From positions 682,001 to 746,000 of the forward strand of contig NZ_CP009631.1 in the NCBI RefSeq assembly GCF_000959445.1: a stretch of DNA of 64,000 nt. The letters run 5' to 3'. The DNA is from Burkholderia vietnamiensis LMG 10929 (GTDB lineage: Bacteria; Pseudomonadota; Gammaproteobacteria; Burkholderiales; Burkholderiaceae). This document shows positions 43,817-52,153 of this stretch, one piece after another (position 1 is the first letter of the stretch; every line of letters begins with the position of its first letter). A program made the position numbers and the translations under genes. The notes beneath the pieces were generated by a model. It was given only the letters and a program-made list of their open reading frames with translations, searched no databases and was not told the DNA's origin.

Positions 43817-44697
43817 TTTTCCTTGCCGAACAGGCCCGCCGGACGGAACAGCAGCACGATCGCCATGATCACGAACACGACGGTGGCCGACGCTTCCGGA
43901 TAGAACACGCGCGTGAAGCCCTCGATCACGCCGAGCAGCAGCCCGGTGACGATCGAACCGAGTATCGAGCCCATCCCGCCGATCACGACCACCGCGAACA
44001 CGGTGATGATCATCGGCTGGCCCATCAGCGGCGACACCTGGATCACCGGCGCCGCGAGCACGCCCGCGAACGCCGCGAGCGCGACGCCGAAGCCGTAGGT
44101 GAGCGTGATCATCATCGGCACGTTCACGCCGAACGCCTCGACGAGCTTCGGGTTCTCGGTGCCGGCGCGCAGATATGCGCCCAGACGCGTCTTCTCGATC
44201 ACGAACCAGGTCGCGAGACACACCGCGAGCGATGCGACGACTACCCACGCGCGGTAGTTCGGCAGGAACATGAAGCCGAGATTGGTCGCGCCCGACAGTT
44301 GCGCGGGCACGTCGTACGGCTGGCCCGACGAACCGTAGATCGAGCGGAACACGCCTTCGACCACCAGCGTGAGGCCGAACGTGAGCAGCAGCCCGTACAG
44401 GTGATCGAGCTTGTACAGCCAGCGCAGCATCGAGCGCTCGATCGCAATCCCGAACGCGCCGACGATCAACGGCGCGAGCACGAGCATCGCCCAGTACGGC
44501 AGGCCGAAGTACGACAGCCCCATCCACGCGAGCATGGCGCCCAGCATGAACAGCGCGCCGTGCGCGAAGTTGATCACGTTGAGCAGCCCGAAGATCACCG
44601 CGAGCCCGAGGCTCAGGATCGCGTAGAACGAGCCGTTGACGAGGCCGAGCAGCAACTGGCTCAGCATCGCCGGCAACGGAATGCCAAAGATTTCCAT
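43813..44697 (-). CDS. livH: Branched-chain-type ABC transporter permease LivH
   Basis: A 294-residue permease from the ATG at 44697 (MEIFGIPLPAMLSQLLLGLVN). The LivH motif LGLAVIFGLLNVINFAHGALFMLGA and the later VFAVVVIGGMGSILGSIVTGLLLG are intact. The ribosome site is weak. It follows the binding-protein gene, from which it is separated by a stable hairpin. Confidence 0.92.
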   Translation of the reverse strand: MEIFGIPLPAMLSQLLLGLVNGSFYAILSLGLAVIFGLLNVINFAHGALFMLGAMLAWMGLSYFGLPYWAMLVLAPLIVGAFGIAIERSMLRWLYKLDHLYGLLLTFGLTLVVEGVFRSIYGSSGQPYDVPAQLSGATNLGFMFLPNYRAWVVVASLAVCLATWFVIEKTRLGAYLRAGTENPKLVEAFGVNVPMMITLTYGFGVALAAFAGVLAAPVIQVSPLMGQPMIITVFAVVVIGGMGSILGSIVTGLLLGVIEGFTRVFYPEASATVVFVIMAIVLLFRPAGLFGKEK

Positions 44698-44761
44698 CGA
44701 CTTAGCCGTCAGTATGAGTTTGGTTGCGCGTGCAACCTTCAGGCCGGCGCGCATGCGCGGC

Positions 44762-44789
44762 CCGGCGGCCACGTCGCCCGGGCCGCCGG
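44762..44789 (-). terminator. Hairpin between binding-protein gene and livH of the second operon
   Basis: CCGGCGGCC (44762-44770) and GGCCGCCGG (44781-44789), a perfect 9-base stem with a 10-base loop and no T run, 28 bases beyond the binding-protein stop. It mirrors the hairpin at the same place in the first liv operon and may lower expression of the permease genes relative to the binding protein. Confidence 0.65.
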
Positions 44790-44816
44790 AACCGCCGCAG
44801 CGCCGCTACGCCGCGC

Positions 44817-46016
44817 CTACTTCCACAGCGCGCAGCGCGATTCCTGCTTGGTGCCGAACGCCTGGTCGCCCGGGATCGTCGCGAGCACCTTGTAGTAATC
44901 CCACGGCTCCTTCGACTCGGACGGCTTCTTCACTTCCATCAGGTACATGTCGTGGATCATGCTGCCGTCCTGACGGATGTAGCCCTTCGCGTAGAAGTCG
45001 CTGATCTTGAGCTTCTTCAGCTCGGCCATCACCTTGTCGGAGTCGGTCGTGCCGGCCGCCTGCACGGCCTTCAGGTAGGTCGTCACCGACGAGTAGTCGG
45101 CCGCCTGCAGGCTCGACGGCATCTTCTTCATCTTGCCGAAGTAGCGCTGCGCCCACTGGCGCGACGCGGCGTCGCGGTTCCAGTACCAGCTGTCGGTCAG
45201 CACGAGACCCTGCGTCGTCTCGAGGCCGAGGCTGTGCACGTCGTCGATGAACATCAGCAGCGCGGCGATCTTCATCGTCTTGGTGATGCCGAATTCCTTC
45301 GCGGCCTTGATCGAGTTGATCGTGTCGCCGCCCGCGTTCGCGAGGCCGAGGATCTGCGCCTTCGACGACTGCGCCTGCAGCAGGAACGACGAGAAGTCCG
45401 ACGCCGACAGCGGGTGCCGCACCGCGCCGAGCACCTGGCCGCCGTTCGCCTTCACGACGTCCGACGTGTTCTTCTCGAGCGCCTTGCCGAACGCATAGTC
45501 GGCGGTCAGGAAGAACCAGCTCTTGCCGCCTTGCTTGACCACGGCCGAACCGGTGCCCTTCGCGAGCGCCATCGTGTCGTATGCGTAGTGGACCGTGTAC
45601 GGCGTGCACTGCTCGTTGGTCAGCGTGTCGGCGCCCGCGCCGATGTTGATGTAGACCTTCTTCTTCTCGGCCGCGACCTGGTTCATCGACAACGCGGTCG
45701 CGGAGTTCGTGCCGCCGACCAGCAGGTCGAGCCCGCCGCGATCCATCCATTCGCGCGCCTTCGACGCGGCGATGTCGGCCTTGTTCTGGTGATCCGCGTA
45801 GACGACCTCGATCGGCTTGCCGAGCACCTTGCCGCCGAAGTCGGCGACTGCCATGCGGATCGCCTCGAGGCCGCCCTGCCCGTCGATGTCCGCGTAAAGC
45901 CCCGACATGTCCGTGATGAAGCCGATCTTCACGCTGTCGGCGGCATGTGCCGCGCCGACGCTGAATGCTGCGGTCGCGACCGCGAGACACGCGTGTGCGA
46001 GGGTCTTCATTTTCAT
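44817..46016 (-). CDS. Branched-chain-type ABC transporter substrate-binding protein
   Basis: A 399-residue periplasmic protein. The signal peptide ends near residue 25 (GAAHAAD). Features are VKIGFITDMSGLYADIDGQGG, GGTNSATALSMNQVA and FFLTADYAFGKALEKN. The pattern is that of HAAT binding proteins, often annotated as ABC transporter substrate-binding proteins for aromatic acids or amino acids. CAGGAGACGTCA precedes the ATG. It lies between livF and livH in the second operon. Ligand unknown. Confidence 0.9.
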   Translation of the reverse strand: MKMKTLAHACLAVATAAFSVGAAHAADSVKIGFITDMSGLYADIDGQGGLEAIRMAVADFGGKVLGKPIEVVYADHQNKADIAASKAREWMDRGGLDLLVGGTNSATALSMNQVAAEKKKVYINIGAGADTLTNEQCTPYTVHYAYDTMALAKGTGSAVVKQGGKSWFFLTADYAFGKALEKNTSDVVKANGGQVLGAVRHPLSASDFSSFLLQAQSSKAQILGLANAGGDTINSIKAAKEFGITKTMKIAALLMFIDDVHSLGLETTQGLVLTDSWYWNRDAASRQWAQRYFGKMKKMPSSLQAADYSSVTTYLKAVQAAGTTDSDKVMAELKKLKISDFYAKGYIRQDGSMIHDMYLMEVKKPSESKEPWDYYKVLATIPGDQAFGTKQESRCALWK

Positions 46017-46093
46017 TGACGTCTCCTGTTGTTCTGATGCGTTGTGGTTGTTCGTGCGCCGCCACGGCCAGCGGCAAGTGAAACGGGGCGGCG

Positions 46094-46849
46094 TCACACC
46101 CCCAGCAGGTCGTGAAGGATCGGCATCTTTCCTTCCAGTTCGGACGAGCGGAAATGCTCGACGATGCGGCCATGCTCCATCACGTAGAAGCGGTCGGCGA
46201 GCGGTGCGGCGAAGCGGAAGTTCTGTTCGACCATCACGACCGTATAGCCGCGCGCCTTCAGCGCGACGATCATGCGCGCGAGCGCCTGCACGATCACCGG
46301 CGCGAGGCCTTCCGAGATTTCGTCGAGCAGCAGCAGGTTCGCGCCGGTGCGCAGGATCCGCGCGACCGCGAGCATCTGCTGCTCGCCGCCCGACAGCCGG
46401 GTGCCCTGGCTCTGCCGGCGCGACGCGAGATTCGGGAACATCGCGTAGATCTCGTCGAGCGACATCGCGTGCTCGCGCGGGCCGATCGGCGGCGGCAGCA
46501 TCAGGTTCTCCTCGCACGACAGGCTCGCGAAGATGCCGCGCTCCTCCGGGCAATAGCCGACACCGAAATGCGCGATGCGGTGCGTCGCCAGGCCGATCGT
46601 CTCGTTGCCGGCCACCTTGATCGAGCCGCTGCGGCGCCCGGTGAGCCCCATGATCGCGCGCAGCGTCGTGGTGCGCCCCGCGCCGTTGCGGCCGAGCAGC
46701 GTGACGACCTCGCCGCGATGCACGGTCAGATCGACGCCGTGAAGAATGTGGGATTCCCCGTACCAGGCTTCGAGGCCCGAGATTTCCAGCGCGGGCGCGC
46801 CGCTTTCGACGCCGCTCAATTCGCGTTCCTCCCGTTCGCTGTGCTTCAT
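46094..46849 (-). CDS. livF: LivF-type ABC ATPase with Arg in place of the Walker A Lys
   Basis: A 251-residue ATPase of a HAAT transporter. The Walker A reads GRNGAGRTTT (residues 53-62), with Arg59 (codon CGC) where the family has the catalytic Lys. The rest is normal: signature LSGGEQQMLAVARIL, Walker B LLLLDEISEGLAPVI and a switch region VMVEQNFRFA. The ATG at 46849 overlaps the livG stop (ATGA), so the two are coupled. The substitution should weaken ATP binding or hydrolysis at one site; the partner LivG keeps its Lys, so the heterodimer may still work. Similar Arg variants may occur in related Burkholderia proteins, which I cannot check. Confidence 0.9.
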   Translation of the reverse strand: MKHSEREERELSGVESGAPALEISGLEAWYGESHILHGVDLTVHRGEVVTLLGRNGAGRTTTLRAIMGLTGRRSGSIKVAGNETIGLATHRIAHFGVGYCPEERGIFASLSCEENLMLPPPIGPREHAMSLDEIYAMFPNLASRRQSQGTRLSGGEQQMLAVARILRTGANLLLLDEISEGLAPVIVQALARMIVALKARGYTVVMVEQNFRFAAPLADRFYVMEHGRIVEHFRSSELEGKMPILHDLLGV

Positions 46850-47625
46850 GCGTGCGCCCCTGCGAGCGCCGCGTCGGCGCTGCCCATGTAGGCCTCGATC
46901 ACCAGCGGATTCTTCGACACTTCGGCATACGAGCCTTCGGCAAGCACCTCGCCGCGCTGCAGCACGGTGATCGTGTCGGAGATGCCGGCGATCACGTTCA
47001 TGTTGTGCTCGACCATCAGGATCGTGCGGCCCGCTGCGACTTTCTTGATGAGCGCGGTCACGCGATCGACGTCCTCGTGGCCCATCCCCTGCGTGGGCTC
47101 GTCGAGCAACATCAGTTCGGGCTCCATCGCGAGCGTCGTGGCGATTTCGAGCGCGCGCTTGCGGCCGTATGCAAGCTCGACGGTCGGCACGTGCGCGAAA
47201 TCGCTGAGGCCGACCTGCGTGAGCAGGTCCATCGCGCGATCGTCGAGGCGCCGCAGCGTGCGCTCGCTGCGCCAGAAATGGAATTCGGTGCCGAGGGCGC
47301 GCTGCAGCCCGATGCGCACGTTCTGCAGCGCGCTCAGGTGCGGGAATACCGCAGAGATCTGGAACGAACGGATGATGCCGCGGCGCGCGACCTGCGCGGG
47401 CCGCTCGCCGGTGATGTCGATACCGTTGAAGACGATCTGGCCGGCCGTGGGTGTCAGGAACTTGGTCAGCAGGTTGAAGCAGGTGGTCTTGCCCGCGCCG
47501 TTCGGTCCGATCAACGCGTGGATCGCGCCTCGGCGCACGCGCAGGTTGACGCCATTGACGGCAGTGAAGCCCCTGAATTCCTTCGTCAGTCCGCGTGTTT
47601 CGAGAATCGTGTCGCCGAGAATCAT
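46846..47625 (-). CDS. livG: Branched-chain-type ABC transporter ATP-binding protein LivG
   Basis: A 259-residue ATPase from the ATG at 47625, which has GGAAGGGAAC upstream; longer readings have no ribosome site. Walker A GPNGAGKTTCFNLLTKF, the signature ELAYGRKRALEIATTL (LAYGR rather than LSYGQ), Walker B LMLLDEPTQGM and a C-terminal EAYMG are visible. First gene of the second liv operon (livG, livF, binding protein, livH, livM). Confidence 0.92.
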   Translation of the reverse strand: MILGDTILETRGLTKEFRGFTAVNGVNLRVRRGAIHALIGPNGAGKTTCFNLLTKFLTPTAGQIVFNGIDITGERPAQVARRGIIRSFQISAVFPHLSALQNVRIGLQRALGTEFHFWRSERTLRRLDDRAMDLLTQVGLSDFAHVPTVELAYGRKRALEIATTLAMEPELMLLDEPTQGMGHEDVDRVTALIKKVAAGRTILMVEHNMNVIAGISDTITVLQRGEVLAEGSYAEVSKNPLVIEAYMGSADAALAGAHA

Positions 47626-48078
47626 GTTCCCTTCCGTACGAAGTCGGGCGAAGCACCGGGGAGCGTCGCACTGGCGATCGCGATCGGCGCCGCAGATCGG
47701 CGGGCCGCCCCCGGGCGCCGTATTACACGTCGAGGGTGGTCTCCCCGCACCGACGCGTATGCACACTGCGGGACATTGTCGCCTCGTTGGTGCAGTGCAA
47801 TCATCGGGATTTGCACTTATAGGGCTGGCCGCCATATCGCATGCGGTGAAGCGCGAAGGTTCGACACGTGCGCGCTGCGCACGGCGCGTGCCTGTGAAAA
47901 CAGCGCGCGTCAGGTCATCGCGACCACGCGCCGATCGTGACCCATGCGCGGGTTCAACGTGATCGTTCGCACGCGCGCGCTTCCAACCGCCGCATATGCG
48001 AACCCGTTTCGCCGCATAGCTCGAAGGTCGCCGCAGACACGCGGCCGCCGCGCGTGTGGCGCCGATATCACGCCGATA
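47626..48078. other. Intergenic region upstream of the second liv operon
   Basis: About 450 bases between livG and the end of the GMC oxidoreductase gene. The clearest element is a dyad AGTGCAA-N10-TTGCACT at 47794-47817, about 170 bases before livG, a likely operator. Near 48062-48083 GATATCACGCC is repeated twice in tandem. No coding frame is convincing. Confidence 0.5.
47794..47817. promoter_or_regulatory. Inverted repeat, candidate operator of the second liv operon
   Basis: AGTGCAA (47794-47800) and its exact inverse TTGCACT (47811-47817) with ten bases between, one helical turn apart centre to centre. The protein that binds it is unknown. Confidence 0.5.
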
Positions 48079-49764
48079 TCACGCCGGCGTCATCGCCGCT
48101 TCCGTGCGCACCTGCGTCGCGTCGCGCGCCGTGCGGCGATCCTCGCGGATCATGTCGCTCGCGCGCTCGGCGATCATCAACGTCGGCGAATTCGTGTTCC
48201 CCGACGTGATGAACGGCATCACCGACGCATCGACGATCCGCAGCCCCGCGATCCCGCGCACGCGCAGCCGGCTGTCGACGACCGCGCGTTCGTCGTCGGC
48301 GCGCCCCATCCGGCAGGTGCCGACCGGATGGAAAATCGTCGTGCCGATCGCGCCCGCCGCTTCGACGAGCTCGGCCTCGGTCTGATAGCGCGTGCCCGGC
48401 AGAATCTCCTGCGGGCGATAACGTGCGAGCGCCGGCGCAGACGCGATGCGGCGCGTGAGCCGCAGCGCATTGGCGGCGACGTGACGATCGTGATCGGTCG
48501 ACAGATAGTTCGGCGCGATCGACGGCGCGACGCCCGGATCGGCGCTCGCGATATGCACGCTGCCGCGCGAGCTCGGCCGCAGCTGGCAGACCGACGCGGT
48601 GAATGCGTTGAAGCGGTGCAGCGGCTCGCCGAAGCGCTCGAGCGACAGCGGCTGCACGTGATATTCGAGATCGGGACGCGTGAGCGCCGGGTCGTCCGGA
48701 TCGGATTTCGCGAACGCGCCGAGCTGCGACGGCGCCATCGACATCGGCCCGCGCTGCAGCAGCGCGTATTCGGCGCCGATCATCAGCTTGCCCCACCAGT
48801 TCGCCGAGCGCGTATTCAACGTGCGCACGCCGTCGACGCGAAACGCCATCCGCAGCTGCAGGTGGTCCTGCAGGTTTTCGCCGACCGCGGGCAGATCGTG
48901 CACGACGTCGATGCCGAGCGCCTGCAGCCGCGCGCCCGCGCCGATGCCCGACAGTTCGAGCAGCTGCGGCGAATTCACCGCGCCGGACGTCAGCAGCACT
49001 TCGATGCGCGCGTGCGCGACGTAGTCGACGCCGCCGCCGTGGTATTCGACGCCGACCGCGCGCCGGCCGTCGAACACCACGCGCTGCGCGTGCGCGCCGG
49101 TGATCACGGTCAGGTTCGGGCGCGCCATCGCGGGCCTCAGGAACGCCTTCGACGTATTCCAGCGCACGCCGCGCTTCTGGTTCACTTCGAAATAGCCGAC
49201 GCCGGTGTTGTCGCCGCGGTTGAAATCGTCGGTGGCCGGGATGCCCGTCTGCTGCGCGGCCTGCGCGAACGATTCGAGAATCTCCCAGCGCAGCCGCTGC
49301 TTCTCGACGCGCCAGTAGCCGCCCGCGCCGTGCGCGTCGCTCGCGCCGGCGTGATGGTCCTCGCTGCGCTTGAAGATCGGCAGCACGCTGTCCCACGACC
49401 AGCCGGCGTCGCCGGTTTCCTGCGCCCAGCCGTCGTAATCCTCGCGCTGGCCGCGCATGTAGATCATTCCGTTGATCGACGAGCAGCCGCCGAGCACGCG
49501 GCCGCGCGGATACGACAGCGCGCGGCCGTTGAGCGCCGCCTCGGGCTGCGTCTTGTACAGCCAGTCGGTGCGCGGATTGCCGATGCAGTACAGATAGCCG
49601 ACCGGGATATGAATCCAGTGGTAATCGTCCTTGCCGCCCGCTTCGAGCAGCAGCACGCGGATGTCGGGATCTTCGGTCAGGCGGTTCGCGAGCACGCAGC
49701 CGGCCGTGCCCGCGCCGACGATCACGTAATCGAATTCGCCCTCGAGCGTGCGTTGAGTGGTCAC
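48079..49764 (-). CDS. GMC-family FAD oxidoreductase (choline/alcohol dehydrogenase type)
   Basis: A 561-residue flavoenzyme. The FAD site FDYVIVGAGTAGCVLANRL is at the N-terminus, GMC signature 1 reads RGRVLGGCSSINGMIYMRG, signature 2 TSGAVNSPQLLELSGIG, the catalytic His lies in TIFHPVGTCRMG, and the C-terminal NTNSPTLMIAERASDMI is intact. It starts with GTG after AGGAGACACGTC. It resembles BetA but is not next to betB or betI, so another alcohol may be the substrate (AlkJ-like). A LysR gene is divergent from it and probably controls it. Confidence 0.88.
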   Translation of the reverse strand: MTTQRTLEGEFDYVIVGAGTAGCVLANRLTEDPDIRVLLLEAGGKDDYHWIHIPVGYLYCIGNPRTDWLYKTQPEAALNGRALSYPRGRVLGGCSSINGMIYMRGQREDYDGWAQETGDAGWSWDSVLPIFKRSEDHHAGASDAHGAGGYWRVEKQRLRWEILESFAQAAQQTGIPATDDFNRGDNTGVGYFEVNQKRGVRWNTSKAFLRPAMARPNLTVITGAHAQRVVFDGRRAVGVEYHGGGVDYVAHARIEVLLTSGAVNSPQLLELSGIGAGARLQALGIDVVHDLPAVGENLQDHLQLRMAFRVDGVRTLNTRSANWWGKLMIGAEYALLQRGPMSMAPSQLGAFAKSDPDDPALTRPDLEYHVQPLSLERFGEPLHRFNAFTASVCQLRPSSRGSVHIASADPGVAPSIAPNYLSTDHDRHVAANALRLTRRIASAPALARYRPQEILPGTRYQTEAELVEAAGAIGTTIFHPVGTCRMGRADDERAVVDSRLRVRGIAGLRIVDASVMPFITSGNTNSPTLMIAERASDMIREDRRTARDATQVRTEAAMTPA

Positions 49765-49882
49765 GACGTGTCTCCTGAGTTGTTGTGCGCCGCGCGGGGC
49801 GTGCCGCGCGCCTTTTTCAGCATAGTGCGCCGCGGAGCGACGCGATCGTTGCAGCGTACTCCGGCCGCGCGCTGCCGATCCA

Positions 49883-49919
49883 ATGAGTTATGCTGAACTG
49901 CGTTATAAGCCGCACTCAT
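49883..49919. promoter_or_regulatory. Dyad in the GMC/LysR divergent region
   Basis: TTAT (49888-49891) and ATAA (49905-49908) flank 13 bases, within an outer pair ATGAG (49883) and CTCAT (49915). Placed 10 to 46 bases before the LysR start, it has the form of a LysR-type binding region, but the match to the T-N11-A rule is loose. Confidence 0.35.
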
Positions 49920-49928
49920 ATCACGACG

Positions 49929-50828
49929 ATGGATCTCACTCTGCTGCGCGCGTTCGCGACGGTCGCCCGTGAAGGCAATCTCACGCGCGCCGCCGTGCAG
50001 CTGCACCTGACGCAGCCGGCCGTCAGCCTGCAGATCAAGCATCTGCAGGAAGCGCTCGGCGTCGTGCTGTTCACGCGCACGTCGCGCGGGCTCGCGCTCA
50101 CCCGCGACGGACAGACGCTGCTGCCGCACGCGGAGCGCGCGCTCGCCGCGGCCGTCGACGTCGAGCGCGCCGCCGCCGCGCTGCGGCACGAGGTGCGCGG
50201 CCGGCTGCGGATCGGCACGATCCTCGATCCGGGTTTCCTGCGGCTCGGCGGCTTCCTGCGCGCACTGGTCGAAACGCATCCGCAGATCGAAACGGCGCTG
50301 CGGCACGGGATGTCGGGCTGGGTGCTCGAACAGGTGCGCGGCGCGGCGCTCGACGTCGGCTACTACATCGGCCGGCCGGGCGAAGACGATCCGCGCGACG
50401 ACGCCCTGTTCCACACGGTCACGCTGACCCATTTCGAGTACCGCGTGCTGGCGCCGGCCGGCTGGAAGGAGCGCGTGCAGCGCGCGCACGACTGGCGCGC
50501 GCTGGCCGCGCTGCCGTGGATCTGGACGCCACCGGCGTCCGCCCATCATCGGCTGCTGACGCGGCGGTTCGCGGCCGCGGGCGCACAACCGGTGAAGGTC
50601 GCCGAGGTCGATCAGGAGCAATCGATGCTCGATCTCGTGAAATCGGGGATCGGTTTGACGCTCGCGCGCGATTCGACCGCTCTGGCCGAAGCGCACGCGC
50701 ACGCATTGACGATCGTCGAACAGGTGACGGTGCCGACCGAGCTCACGTTCGTGACGCTCGCCGAGCGCCGCGACGAACCGGCCATCGCCGCCGCGCTGCG
50801 GTTGATCGACGCGCAGTGGGCGAGATGA
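49929..50828 (+). CDS. LysR-family transcriptional regulator
   Basis: A 299-residue regulator from the ATG at 49929. The winged helix-turn-helix is at residues 1-60 (LLRAFATVAREGNLTRAAVQLHLTQPAVSLQIKHLQEALG). The periplasmic-binding-like effector domain follows (RGRLRIGTILDPGFLRLGGFLRALVE, VKSGIGLTLARDSTAL). It is divergent from the GMC oxidoreductase gene, the likely target. Inducer unknown. Confidence 0.9.
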   Translation: MDLTLLRAFATVAREGNLTRAAVQLHLTQPAVSLQIKHLQEALGVVLFTRTSRGLALTRDGQTLLPHAERALAAAVDVERAAAALRHEVRGRLRIGTILDPGFLRLGGFLRALVETHPQIETALRHGMSGWVLEQVRGAALDVGYYIGRPGEDDPRDDALFHTVTLTHFEYRVLAPAGWKERVQRAHDWRALAALPWIWTPPASAHHRLLTRRFAAAGAQPVKVAEVDQEQSMLDLVKSGIGLTLARDSTALAEAHAHALTIVEQVTVPTELTFVTLAERRDEPAIAAALRLIDAQWAR

Positions 50829-50915
50829 GGCCACCGCGCGTCATGCCACCGTCGCAGGCTTTTTGCTAGATTGTGCGTTCGCACACCGCGAGACCCCTGA
50901 CCGAAGGAGATCCGC

Positions 50916-51449
50916 ATGGCCCGCAACATCGAGATCAAAGCCCGCGCCCGCGAATTCGACCGGCTGCGCGAACAGGCGGCGACGCTCGCGACCGAAGCGC
51001 CGCTGTTCTACCGTCAGCAGGACTTCTTCTACGACGTGCCGCGCGGCCGGCTGAAGCTGCGCCGCTTCGAGGACGGCACGCCGGCCGAACTGATCTTCTA
51101 CCAGCGCGACGACCGTGACGGCCCGAAGGCGTCGTACTACACGCGCAGCCCGGTGACGAACCCCGACGCGATGCATGCGCTGCTCGCGACCGCGCTGACC
51201 ACGCGCGGCATCGTGACCAAGGAACGGCACGTCTATCTGGCGGGCCGCACGCGTATTCACCTCGATCGCGTCGACGGCCTCGGGGACTTCATCGAACTCG
51301 AAGTGGTGCTCGCCCCCGACGACGACGAAGCCGACGGTGAAGCCGAAGCGCATCGCGTGTTCGCGCAGCTGGGCGTCGCGCAGGAGGACCTCGTCGCGGT
51401 CGCATACGTCGATCTGCTGAACGCCGACGCCCAATCGGAAGCCGCATAA
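50916..51449 (+). CDS. CYTH-domain protein (class IV adenylate cyclase / triphosphatase-like)
   Basis: A 177-residue protein with a CYTH tunnel fold. The N-terminal signature IEIKAR (residues 5-10, the ExExK-like motif) is present, followed by alternating basic strands (RLKLRRFEDG, LIFYQRDD, HLDRVDGLGDFIELEVVL). These line the tunnel that binds triphosphate and metal. Relatives include CyaB, thiamine triphosphatase and inorganic triphosphatases; which activity applies is not clear. GAAGGAGATCCGC precedes the ATG. Apparently a single-gene unit. Confidence 0.85.
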   Translation: MARNIEIKARAREFDRLREQAATLATEAPLFYRQQDFFYDVPRGRLKLRRFEDGTPAELIFYQRDDRDGPKASYYTRSPVTNPDAMHALLATALTTRGIVTKERHVYLAGRTRIHLDRVDGLGDFIELEVVLAPDDDEADGEAEAHRVFAQLGVAQEDLVAVAYVDLLNADAQSEAA

Positions 51450-51528
51450 GCGGCGACAATAATGGCGGCATGACCGCCGCCGGCGCGTCATGTGGCGGCG
51501 GCACCGCCATCACCGCCCTGCCGGTCGA

Positions 51529-52014
51529 TCACGCCGCGCCGGGCGCCAGATGCGCGAGCGGCAGCGCGCCGTTGCGCTTGAACGTGGTCAGCACGATGTT
51601 CGAGCGCACGCTGTCGACGCCCGGCACGCGCATCAGCTTCTTCATCACGAACTGCGACAGCGCGTTCAGATCGGGGGCGACGATCCGCAGCAGATAGTCG
51701 GCGTCGCCGACCACCGCATGACACTCGAGCACCTCGGGCAGCACGTCGATCTGCTGCTGAAACTGCTCGATGATCGAATCGCCGTGATGCTTGAGCTTCA
51801 GGCTCGTGAACGCGGTGACGCCCAGGCCGAGCTTTTCCGGCCGCAACATCACGCGATAGCCTTCGATCACGCCGGCCGCCTCGAGCCGCTGCAGCCGCCG
51901 GCCGATCTGTGACGGCGACAGCGGCACCTCCTCGCCGAGCTGCTGATGCGTGGCACGGCCGAAGCGCTGCAGCACATCGAGAAGCGCGAGATCGAAGTGG
52001 TCGAGTTCCAGCAT
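51529..52014 (-). CDS. Lrp/AsnC-family transcriptional regulator
   Basis: A 161-residue regulator from the ATG at 52014 with GGAGGGC upstream. The helix-turn-helix is at about residues 5-55 (LDVLQRFGRATHQQLGEEVPLSPSQIGRRLQRLEAAG). The RAM ligand-binding domain follows (VLECHAVVGDADYLLRIVAPDLNALSQFVM). It is divergent from phhA with a 139-base gap, so it probably responds to an amino acid such as phenylalanine and controls phhAB. Confidence 0.88.
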   Translation of the reverse strand: MLELDHFDLALLDVLQRFGRATHQQLGEEVPLSPSQIGRRLQRLEAAGVIEGYRVMLRPEKLGLGVTAFTSLKLKHHGDSIIEQFQQQIDVLPEVLECHAVVGDADYLLRIVAPDLNALSQFVMKKLMRVPGVDSVRSNIVLTTFKRNGALPLAHLAPGAA

Positions 52015-52153
52015 GAATGCCCTCCGCACAAAACGATGAAATGATGCGGGATTATCGCATCGGATGGAGAATCGACGCCATCTTTGCGCCCATCACGCGC
52101 GCGCCCCGCTCTACACTCGCATGGTCATTCACCCAAGCATGCAGAGCGTCACC

